Source: an uncultured Gemmiger sp.
GTDB lineage: Bacteria > Bacillota > Clostridia > Oscillospirales > Ruminococcaceae
Assembly (NCBI GenBank): GCA_944382805.1
Contig: CALWNS010000141.1
Location: 1 to 16,103 of the forward strand
Direction of reading: 5' to 3'
Length of the DNA: 16,103 bases
The notes under the pieces were generated by a model. It had not been told where the DNA came from. It searched no databases and worked only from the letters and a program-made list of their open reading frames with translations. A program made the translations under genes and the position numbers. Positions 5,710 through 12,070 of the stretch are shown here, one piece after another; within the stretch, counting starts at the first letter, position 1, and the number at the start of each line of letters is the position of its first letter.

Positions 5710-8700
5710 TTACTCGGTGCGCAGCGCGGTGACGGGGTCCTGCTTGGCGGCCTTGCGCGAGGGGATCAGCCCGCCGATGAGGGTGAGCACCACGCTGAGC
5801 GCCACCAGCACCACGGCGGCCCCGGCCGGCAGCACCGCGTTGACGGCGTCGGTGCCGGCGATGTTGTGGATGATCGCGTTGCCCGGGATGAGCAGCAGCA
5901 GCGTAAGGCCGATGCCGATCAGCCCCGCGCACAGGCCGATCATGAAGGTCTCGGCGTTGAACACCTGGGAGACGTTGCCCTTGGAGGCGCCGATGGCGCG
6001 CAGGATGCCGATCTCCTTTTTGCGTTCCAGCACGCTGATGTAGGTGATCACGCCGATCATGATGGAGGAAACGATCAGCGAGATGGCCACAAAGGCCACC
6101 AGCACATAGCTGATGACGTTGATGATGTCGGTGACGGAGGACATCAGCGTGCCCACGATATCGGTGTAGGAGATGACCTTTTCGGCCTGGCCGGTCTCCT
6201 CCATGCGGGCGTTGTAGCCGTCCAGGATGGCCAGCACCTGCTCCTTGCTTTCAAAGTTTACGGGGTAGATGCTGATGGAATACGGTTCGGCCGCATCGGC
6301 GTAGCCCAGCGTGCGCAGGTTTCCGTCGTAGGTAGCGGACTCGCCCGCCATCAGCGACATGAGCAGTTCGCTGAGTTCCTCCTCGGTCATGCTGACCTGG
6401 ATGGCGCCGGCAAAGGCGTCCGGGTCTACCTGGAAGGCGTCCTGCAGCTGTTCGCTGAGCTGGTCCATCACCTGCTCCATGCCCGTTTCGATGCGGGCGG
6501 TGATGGCCTGGCTGATCTGCCCCATGACCTGGGACATCACGCCGGGCAGCACCTGCTGCATGATCTGGGTAACGACCTGGGTGACGGCCTGCTCCAGCAC
6601 CGGCTGCAGCGCCTGCCCGATGGCCGCGCCCATCGCCTGCTGCATCTCGGCCATCTGGGCGTTCAGCAGTTCGGTCACGCCGGAGGTATCGACCATCGTT
6701 TCCAGCGCGCCGGCCAGCAGGGCCTGCGCCTGCTCCGTTTGCAGGTAGGCCTTGAAATATTCGCCCATGGTGGTGGGGTCGGGCAGGCTGTTCTGCTGCG
6801 TATAGGCGGCGTAGCCGTCCAGTACGGCCTGCGCCAGGGCTTCGAGCTGTTCGGGCGTGATCTCGACGTCGGCCAGCGAGGCGTTCAGCTCCTCAACAGC
6901 CGCGGCGATGTACGGCGCGGCCTGCGGGGATTGCAGGTAACCGGGCAGCGTATCCAGAAATTCCTGCAGGAAGGTATCCGAGTCGGTAAAAACGATGCCG
7001 TTGTCCAGGCAGTACTGCGGGTAGCCCTGCATCACCGTGGCCACCAGCCGCTCGATCTGCTCGGCGGAGATATCCAGCCCGCCGGCTTCGATGATGGCTT
7101 TGAGCTGTTCGCTAAGCAGGGCCTGCGCTTCGGGCGTTTGCAGGTAGGCAAGGAAGTTTTGGCCCAGCTGCGAGAAATCGGCCTGCGGGTCGTTTTGGTA
7201 GTATTCCTCATACCCTTTTTGCAGCTGCGCGGCCAGCTCCTGCACCTGTTCCGGCGTGGCCGTGAACTTGACGGCGCCCAGCAAAGCGCCCCAGTCCAGC
7301 GCGGAGAGGTCGAGTTCGGGCATTTCCATGCCCGAAAGGTCCAGGCCGGAGAGGTCCAGCGCGGAGAGATCCAGCGCCGCAAGGTCCAGCCCCTGGAACG
7401 CCGAGGCGTCCAGCGAGAAGCCGCTGCCCCCGCCGCCCCCGGCGAACAAGCTGCCGGTATCGATCGAGAGGGCGCCGGTATCCAGCGTAAAGGCCGAGGC
7501 CAGGATGTCCTCGTCCACCGTGAACAGGTCCTGCAAATCGAAGCGTTCGTCCTCGCTTTCGGCGCCGAACTCTTCGCCGGTGAACACATTGACCGACGGG
7601 TCGGCCAGCTGGTCGCGCACGATGGGACTTTGCGCCGCCTGCTGCATACAGTGTTCGGTCAGCGCGGCCGGGTAGTTGATGCCGGGGCTGAGCATGGCGG
7701 CGTTGGCGTCCGCGCCGGGCTGCACGACGCCCACGATGGTCAGGTCCTCGCCGCTTTGCACCAGCGCGTTCATGTAGGCTTTGTCGTCGGTCTTGTCGCG
7801 CCAGAGGCCGTAATCGGCGTCGTACCGGTAATAACCGGAGGGATCGACCAGTTTGAAGCGGACGCCCAGCACGTCCGCATAGTTGATGCCGGTGATATCG
7901 TCCGGCACGCGGACGGTCTCCTCCTCGGCAAACTGTTCGACCATGCGGTCCAGCTCCGCGCCGTCGCGCAGGCCCAGGGTATAGAGCAAAAAGTCGCTGA
8001 TGCTGCCGCCGGAGGTCAGCACCAGTACGCATTCGTTATAGTTCTGCGGCCAGCGGCCGGCCTTGACCTCGTACTGGTCAAGGTACAGCCCCGTGTCCGC
8101 CGGCATCTGATAAAACACGTTGGAGCTGGTCATCATCGACATCATGCTGCCGGAACCGGACGCCGACCCCATGCCCAGGGGCGCGAAAGAGTTGTCCGGG
8201 TTGACCTGGCGGTAGCTGCCGTCCTGCCACAGGTAGACCTGCGGGGTCACGTTGTAGGCGTATTCGATGGCGCTGGTGTAGTTTTCGATGCCGCTTTCGC
8301 CGCTGTCCAGGTAGGCTTTGAGCGATGCAAGGTCGTTGGAGCCGATCTTGGAAAAGGTCTGGGTGATCATTTCGATCACGCCGATCTCGTGGGTGTCGTC
8401 CTCCTCCCCGCCGCCCATCATACCGGCCATCATGCCGGCCAGGTCCATGCTGGCGCTTTGGATCGAGAGCGGATATTCCGAAAGGGTGTCCTCCTCGACC
8501 GTTTGGATGTACTGGTTGACGCCGGTGGAAAGCGAAAGGATCAGCGAAATGCCGATGATGCCGATGGAACCGGCAAAAGAGGTGAGCAGCGTGCGCGCCT
8601 TTTTGGTGCGCAGGTTCTGGAAGCTGAGCGCCAGCGCCGTGGCGAACGACATACTGGAACGCCGCGCCCAGCGCCGCTCGACCGGCTCGGCCAGCGCCTG

Positions 8701-8844
8701 CGGTGGGGCGAAGGGGTCGGAGTCGGCGCGGATGACGCCGTCGCTGAGGCGCACGATGCGGGTGGCGTAGGCTTCGGCCAGTTCGGGGTTATGGGTGACC
8801 ATAACGACCAGGCGGTCTTTGGCCACCTGCTTGAGCAGCTCCAT
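5710..8844 (-). CDS. ABC transporter permease portion (FtsX/MacB fold) with very large extracytoplasmic repeat domain
   Basis: This 1044-residue open part lies after the TAA; the ATG at 8844 is its first possible start but has no good Shine-Dalgarno. It begins with the ATPase tail ('VMVTHNP', H-loop His18; 'RIVRLSDGVI'), then helix 1 (about 84-108), an external region of about 790 residues (111-904), and helices near 905-935, 965-987 and 1004-1026. Permease hallmarks are 'LERKKEIGILRAIGAS' (939-954) and the terminal 'IPSRKAAKQDPVTALRTE'. The external region contains Met-rich patches (133-150, 225-247), a Gly linker (469-474), pentapeptide-like units (485-522), three 60-70 residue repeats (529-722) and a Gln/Met-rich amphipathic helix (723-805). 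Such a large external domain is far beyond the roughly 200 residues of E. coli MacB. Alone this fragment lacks ATP binding. Confidence 0.85.
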   Translation of the reverse strand: MELLKQVAKDRLVVMVTHNPELAEAYATRIVRLSDGVIRADSDPFAPPQALAEPVERRWARRSSMSFATALALSFQNLRTKKARTLLTSFAGSIGIIGISLILSLSTGVNQYIQTVEEDTLSEYPLSIQSASMDLAGMMAGMMGGGEEDDTHEIGVIEMITQTFSKIGSNDLASLKAYLDSGESGIENYTSAIEYAYNVTPQVYLWQDGSYRQVNPDNSFAPLGMGSASGSGSMMSMMTSSNVFYQMPADTGLYLDQYEVKAGRWPQNYNECVLVLTSGGSISDFLLYTLGLRDGAELDRMVEQFAEEETVRVPDDITGINYADVLGVRFKLVDPSGYYRYDADYGLWRDKTDDKAYMNALVQSGEDLTIVGVVQPGADANAAMLSPGINYPAALTEHCMQQAAQSPIVRDQLADPSVNVFTGEEFGAESEDERFDLQDLFTVDEDILASAFTLDTGALSIDTGSLFAGGGGGSGFSLDASAFQGLDLAALDLSALDLSGLDLSGMEMPELDLSALDWGALLGAVKFTATPEQVQELAAQLQKGYEEYYQNDPQADFSQLGQNFLAYLQTPEAQALLSEQLKAIIEAGGLDISAEQIERLVATVMQGYPQYCLDNGIVFTDSDTFLQEFLDTLPGYLQSPQAAPYIAAAVEELNASLADVEITPEQLEALAQAVLDGYAAYTQQNSLPDPTTMGEYFKAYLQTEQAQALLAGALETMVDTSGVTELLNAQMAEMQQAMGAAIGQALQPVLEQAVTQVVTQIMQQVLPGVMSQVMGQISQAITARIETGMEQVMDQLSEQLQDAFQVDPDAFAGAIQVSMTEEELSELLMSLMAGESATYDGNLRTLGYADAAEPYSISIYPVNFESKEQVLAILDGYNARMEETGQAEKVISYTDIVGTLMSSVTDIINVISYVLVAFVAISLIVSSIMIGVITYISVLERKKEIGILRAIGASKGNVSQVFNAETFMIGLCAGLIGIGLTLLLLIPGNAIIHNIAGTDAVNAVLPAGAAVVLVALSVVLTLIGGLIPSRKAAKQDPVTALRTE
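6679..7266 (-). repeat. Three protein-level repeats of about 60-70 residues in the permease external domain
   Basis: Units begin near residues 529, 592 and 662 (numbered from the ATG at 8844). Each follows the pattern xxxEQ-(6-7)-A-x(4)-GYxxY, then F-(2-6)-YLQ-(T/S), then A-x(4-6)-L. Units 1 and 3 are closest, sharing TPEQ, GY, AYLQT and AQALL; my hand alignment counts about 24 identities in 60. Unit 2 is more diverged. The spacing suggests tandem helical modules that arose by duplication. Confidence 0.7.
7294..7398 (-). repeat. Seven tandem 15-bp units encoding pentapeptides (LSALD-like)
   Basis: The + strand reads as 15-base units resembling GTCCAGCGCGGAGAG. The units at 7294 and 7354 are identical and those at 7339, 7369 and 7384 are close; 7309 and 7324 are diverged. 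They are exactly in frame and encode L-(S/A)-(A/G)-(L/M)-(D/E), giving a run of LDLSA, LDLSG and MEMPE steps. Confidence 0.8.
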
Positions 8845-8883
8845 GACCTGGACGCTGGTTTCGGAATCAAGCGCGCCGGTGGG

Positions 8884-9384
8884 TTAGTCGGCCAGCAGGA
8901 CGTCGGGGTCGTTGACCAGCGCGCGGGCGATGGCCACGCGCTGCATCTGCCCGCCCGAAAGCTGGCTGGGCAGCTTGTGCAGGTGCTTGCCCAGGCCGAC
9001 CTCCTCCAGCGCGGCGACGGCGCGCTTGCGGCGCTCGGCGCGGGAAACGCCGGAGACGGTCAGCGTAAGTTCCACGTTGGAAAGGATGGTCTGGTGCGGG
9101 ATGAGGTTGTAGCTTTGGAAAATAAAGCCGATGGTGTGGTTGCGGTAGGTATCCCAATCGCGGTCGGTATACTTTTTGGTCGATACGCCGTTGATGATAA
9201 GGTCGCCGCTGTCGTAGCGGTCTAGGCCGCCGATGATGTTGAGCAGCGTTGTTTTGCCGGAGCCGGAGGGGCCGAGGATGGCCACGAACTCGCTGTCGCG
9301 GAAGCTCAGGTCCACATGGTCGAGCGCTTTCTGCACCAGGCTGCCGGTGCGGTATTCTTTACAGATCTGTTTGATTTGCAGCAT
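8884..9384 (-). CDS. ABC transporter ATPase N-terminal fragment, truncated at Walker B
   Basis: The 166-residue product has Walker A 'GPSGSGKT' (38-45), the Q-loop 'FIFQSYNL' (Gln90), the signature 'LSGGQ' (142-146) and Walker B 'DVLLAD' ending at residue 166, where TAA replaces the catalytic Glu. The D-loop and H-loop lie beyond the stop. Sequence type is the MacB/LolD group (ends 'QSYNLIPHQTILSNVEL'), which pairs with FtsX-type permeases. The ATG at 9384 follows GGGGGA. On its own it should not hydrolyse ATP. It is the first part of the broken fused gene described at 5710-9384, not an independent half transporter. Confidence 0.85.
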   Translation of the reverse strand: MLQIKQICKEYRTGSLVQKALDHVDLSFRDSEFVAILGPSGSGKTTLLNIIGGLDRYDSGDLIINGVSTKKYTDRDWDTYRNHTIGFIFQSYNLIPHQTILSNVELTLTVSGVSRAERRKRAVAALEEVGLGKHLHKLPSQLSGGQMQRVAIARALVNDPDVLLAD

Positions 9385-9444
9385 ATTTTTCCCCCGGGCC
9401 GCGCCGCAAACACGGCCCTGCTCTCTTTTTCGGAAAAGTGAACG

Positions 9445-9472
9445 AACGCAGCCCGAAGCAACGGGCCGCGTT
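9445..9472 (-). other. Leader hairpin upstream of the ABC transporter
   Basis: On the - strand AACGCGGCCCG and CGGGCTGCGTT pair over 11 positions (one G-U) around a TTGCTT loop. It lies about 25-50 bases into the predicted 110-base leader. The following bases (CGTTCACTTTTCC) contain only a short, interrupted T run, so attenuation is possible but unproven. I see no leader peptide with a clear ribosome site. Confidence 0.4.
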
Positions 9473-9501
9473 CAAGTAAAGATTCCCCTTTATCCTTTAA
9501 A

Positions 9502-9530
9502 ATTATAGCGATTGTCCGCCACCGTGTCAA
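9502..9530 (-). promoter_or_regulatory. Perfect consensus promoter for the ABC transporter (TTGACA-N17-TATAAT)
   Basis: On the - strand TTGACA (9525-9530) and TATAAT (9502-9507) are separated by exactly 17 bases. This is the best sigma-A promoter in the window and lies about 120 bases before the ATG at 9384. It predicts strong transcription unless a repressor or the leader limits it. Confidence 0.88.
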
Positions 9531-9551
9531 GCAGGGCGCCCGCAAAAACAG

Positions 9552-9580
9552 TTGACTTTCGCCGCCGCGGTTGGTATGCT
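9552..9580 (+). promoter_or_regulatory. Divergent promoter for the GT-C-like gene (TTGACT-N17-TATGCT)
   Basis: TTGACT (9552-9557) and TATGCT (9575-9580) are 17 bases apart, 43 bases before the ATG at 9624. Its -35 begins 21 bases after the -35 of the opposing ABC promoter, so the two are back to back. Confidence 0.65.
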
Positions 9581-9623
9581 GGTAACAGAAGCCGCCCGCC
9601 GGCGAAAGAAGGAGCCACTATCT

Positions 9624-11021
9624 ATGGAAAAGCTGCAAAAAAAGACCGCGGCGCAAGCGCCGGGCAAGGCCTGCCTGGCGGCCGTGTGCGCGCTGGCCGT
9701 GGGGGCGTTTTTTCTGTGGAACCACCCCGACATTACAGAGACGGCGCGCCACACGCGCATTTTGCTGGACGATGTGTTTGCCGGGCGCTTTTTTGATTTT
9801 TACAGCGATACAATGGACGGCCGCGCCGTGTACGGCTACCAGAACGCGGCGCACTACCACATCGTTTTTTACCTTTTGTGCGCCGTGTGGGACCTGCCGC
9901 TCTACCTGCTTGGCAAAGTTGCTGCGGTCAGCGACCTGGCGTTCGTGTACTGGACCAAACTGGTGGGGGTGGGCGCCTGGGCCGCCTGCGGCTTTTTGCT
10001 GCGCAGCGTGGCCGTGCGCCTGGAACTGCCGCGCGAATGGTCGGCCTGGATGCCGGTCTGCTTTTGGCTGTGCCCGCTCGCCTTTTTTTCGGCGCCGGTC
10101 ATGGGGCAGTACGACAGCGTCTGCCTGGTGTTCATTTTGTGGGCGCTGGTCCTGTACCTGGACGACCGGATGCCCGCGTTTGCGCTGGTCATGGGCGCGG
10201 CGCTGGTGTTTAAGATGTTCGCCCTGTTTTTGCTGATCCCGCTGCTTTTGCTGCGGGAAAAGCGCCTTGGCCGCCTGCTGGGCTACGGCGCGCTGAGCCT
10301 GTGGCTGTACCTGCCCGGCGCGCTGCTGTTTGCCGGGCGCAGCGGGGACGCCGGGCTGTTCAACAGCCTGATCGCCGAGCGGCTGTTTGCCGCCCTGCTG
10401 CCGTTTGCGGGCGGGGCTTCGCTGTTTTTGACCGTACTGGCGCTTTTGTACGCGCTGGTATACGCCTGGCGGCCGGCCGATGCCGCGGCCCGCCGGGACG
10501 CCGTGCCCTACCTGTGCCTGGCGGTGCTGGGCTGGCTGTTTTTGTGCGTGGACTGGCACCCGCAGTGGCTGATCCTGCTTTCGCCGTTTTTGCTGCTCAC
10601 GCTGGGGCGTTCGCGCCACCCGCTGTGGTGGGCCGCGCTGCAGCTGATCCTGGTGGCCGGTTATTTTATGCGGGTGGCGTACCGCTTCCCCGGCCAGCTG
10701 GAGGCCAACCTGTTCGACGGCGGCCTGCTGGGCGCCCTGGGGCTTTTGGCCGCCGCGCAGGCGGCGGGGCGCACGAACAGCCTGTACTTTTCGCTGCTGC
10801 CGTTTGCCGACCGTTTGGCGGCCGTGGCGTTCAGCGCGCCGATCTTGGCCGGCCTGATCGGCAAGTTCCCGGCCGCCGGCCGCCCGCTGGAGGACCGGCT
10901 GGACGAAACGCCCGCCCCCTGCCCGCCGGCGCTGTATGCCTGGGGCTGCTTTGCGCTGGGCTGGGGCGTGTTCTGGCTGGCGCCGACCCTGTACGCCTGG
11001 CTGCGCGCCCTGGGGCTGTAA
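9624..11021 (+). CDS. Polytopic membrane protein, GT-C glycosyltransferase-like
   Basis: This 465-residue integral membrane protein has about 11-13 hydrophobic helices. After helix 1 (about 16-33) comes an acidic extracytoplasmic loop 'HPDITETARHTRILLDD' (34-50) and 'FFDFYSDTMDG', the place where GT-C enzymes keep catalytic Asp/Glu. Later landmarks are 'MGQYDS' (160-165) and 'WHPQW' (311-315), seen in polyprenyl-phosphate-sugar-dependent transferases and related uncharacterised membrane proteins. I infer transfer of a sugar from a lipid-linked donor to a surface glycan, with unknown donor and acceptor. The ATG at 9624 follows AAGGAG (9609-9614); an in-frame ATG at 9552 coincides with the promoter -35 and is rejected. 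YitT follows 53 bases later, probably cotranscribed. Confidence 0.7.
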   Translation: MEKLQKKTAAQAPGKACLAAVCALAVGAFFLWNHPDITETARHTRILLDDVFAGRFFDFYSDTMDGRAVYGYQNAAHYHIVFYLLCAVWDLPLYLLGKVAAVSDLAFVYWTKLVGVGAWAACGFLLRSVAVRLELPREWSAWMPVCFWLCPLAFFSAPVMGQYDSVCLVFILWALVLYLDDRMPAFALVMGAALVFKMFALFLLIPLLLLREKRLGRLLGYGALSLWLYLPGALLFAGRSGDAGLFNSLIAERLFAALLPFAGGASLFLTVLALLYALVYAWRPADAAARRDAVPYLCLAVLGWLFLCVDWHPQWLILLSPFLLLTLGRSRHPLWWAALQLILVAGYFMRVAYRFPGQLEANLFDGGLLGALGLLAAAQAAGRTNSLYFSLLPFADRLAAVAFSAPILAGLIGKFPAAGRPLEDRLDETPAPCPPALYAWGCFALGWGVFWLAPTLYAWLRALGL

Positions 11022-11074
11022 GCCCCGCGCGCCGCCTTTGTCCGCCCAAAAAAAGGAAAGGGAGAGATCTGCCG

Positions 11075-11986
11075 ATGAATGTGAACACCGCCAGCCAGGA
11101 ACTGATGGCCAAGGTCCGGCGCGAACTGGCGCCGGAACGCCTGCCCGACAAAATCAAGTTTTTTGTGCTGCTCAACGCCGGTTTGTTTGTGACTGCGCTG
11201 GGCATCCAGCTGTTCAAAACGCCCAACCACTTCGCCTTTGGCGGCACCTCCGGCCTTTCCATCGTGCTGGCGCGGCTGTTTCCAGCGCTGCCGGTGGGCG
11301 GGTTCATGTGGATATTGAACCTGGCGCTGGTCGTGCTGGGCTTCATCTTTTTGGGCGTGCGTTCGATGGGGTGGACCATCTACTCCTCGTTTGCGCTTTC
11401 GTTCTTTGTCAGCCTGTGCGAAGCGGTGTTCCCGCTTGCCGCCCCGATGACCGACGACGTATTTCTGGAACTGTGCTTTGCGGTCATTCTGCCGGCCATC
11501 GGCAGCGCCATCGTGTTCAACATCGGCGCTTCGACCGGCGGCACCGACATCGTGGCCATGATCCTGAACAAGTACACAAGCATCGAGATCGGCCGCGCGC
11601 TGATGCTCAGCGACCTGGGCATCGTGCTGGCGGCGGCGCTGCTGTTCGGGGCCAAGACCGGGCTGTACTGCATTTTGGGCATGATCCTGAAGTCCACCGT
11701 GGTGGACAGCGCCATTGAAAGTTTGAACCTGCGCAAGGTGTGTACCGTGGTCACCCACGACCCGGGGCCGGTGCGGGATTTCATCGTGCAGGTGCTCAAC
11801 CGTTCGGCCACCGAGCAGCAGGCCGTGGGCGCGTATACCCACCAGCCCTCGTTCGTGTTGATGACCGTGCTGACCCGCCGCCAGGCCGCGCTGCTGCGCG
11901 ACTTTTTGCGCAAGCACGACCCGCACGCCTTTATCACCATCGTCAACAGCAGCGAGATCATCGGCAAAGGCTTCCGCGCGTGCTGA
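11075..11986 (+). CDS. YitT family membrane protein (YitT plus DUF2179)
   Basis: This 303-residue protein has the usual YitT architecture: about five membrane helices over residues 28-215 and a soluble C-terminal DUF2179 domain (about 221-303). Signatures are 'FGGTSGLS' (55-62), 'GASTGGTDIVA' (151-161), 'VVTHDP' at the domain junction and 'EIIGKGF' (294-300) at the end. The family is widespread in Firmicutes and has no agreed function; transport or cyclic-nucleotide-type sensing by the C-terminal domain has been suggested only loosely. The ATG follows AAGGAAAGGGAG. It is probably the second gene of the transcript that starts at 9552, ending at the strong terminator at 12015. Confidence 0.9.
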   Translation: MNVNTASQELMAKVRRELAPERLPDKIKFFVLLNAGLFVTALGIQLFKTPNHFAFGGTSGLSIVLARLFPALPVGGFMWILNLALVVLGFIFLGVRSMGWTIYSSFALSFFVSLCEAVFPLAAPMTDDVFLELCFAVILPAIGSAIVFNIGASTGGTDIVAMILNKYTSIEIGRALMLSDLGIVLAAALLFGAKTGLYCILGMILKSTVVDSAIESLNLRKVCTVVTHDPGPVRDFIVQVLNRSATEQQAVGAYTHQPSFVLMTVLTRRQAALLRDFLRKHDPHAFITIVNSSEIIGKGFRAC

Positions 11987-12014
11987 ACAAAGGACCGCCG
12001 TTTGCAAAATACAG

Positions 12015-12052
12015 CCGGGCCGCCCCCGTAAAAAGGGGCGGCCCGGTTTTTT
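12015..12052. terminator. Strong rho-independent terminator, shared by converging genes
   Basis: CCGGGCCGCCCC (12015-12026) and GGGGCGGCCCGG (12035-12046) form a perfect 12-bp stem with an eight-base loop, followed by TTTTTT on the + strand. It ends the YitT transcript. On the - strand it lies just after the M18 peptidase stop at 12071, followed by CTGTATTTTGC, so it may also end that operon. Confidence 0.9.
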
Positions 12053-12070
12053 ATGGTTTATAAGGGGGGC

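Larger units (their letters stand above)
5710..9384 (-). pseudogene. Fused MacB-type ABC transporter (ATPase plus permease) interrupted by one in-frame TAA
   Basis: One continuous - strand frame of 1225 codons encodes an N-terminal ABC ATPase joined to a four-helix FtsX/MacB permease with a huge extracytoplasmic region. Codon 167 (bases 8884-8886) is TAA. The frame continues on both sides, and the codons around it read L-L-A-D-stop-P-T-G-A-L-D-S-E-T-S. The stop therefore replaces the Walker B catalytic Glu, one G-to-T change from GAA. As written the full transporter cannot be made without readthrough. The rest of the frame shows no other damage, which suggests a very recent mutation or a base-call error. 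The family uses ATP hydrolysis on the cytoplasmic side to drive movements of the external domain (export of peptides, antibiotics or lipids, or signalling). The substrate is unknown. Confidence 0.8.

Noticed and set aside
8652..8844. Separate permease gene with its own proper start after the ATPase
   Set aside because: Neither the ATG at 8844 nor that at 8652 has a Shine-Dalgarno, and the sequence after the TAA continues the ATPase D-loop and H-loop in the same frame.
5638..9225. A 1195-codon + strand open frame opposite the ABC transporter
   Set aside because: It is the antisense of a GC-rich gene, with His/Gly/Val/Leu/Asp-rich low-information translation, no ribosome site and no domain. 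The - strand frame has clear ABC motifs.
9552..9623. Upstream in-frame ATG extending the GT-C-like protein by 24 residues
   Set aside because: It overlaps the -35 and -10 boxes of the gene's own promoter, and a good AAGGAG precedes the ATG at 9624.
11003..11032. Terminator between the GT-C-like and YitT genes
   Set aside because: A GGGGC/GCCCC hairpin spans the stop codon but no T tract follows, so cotranscription is more likely.
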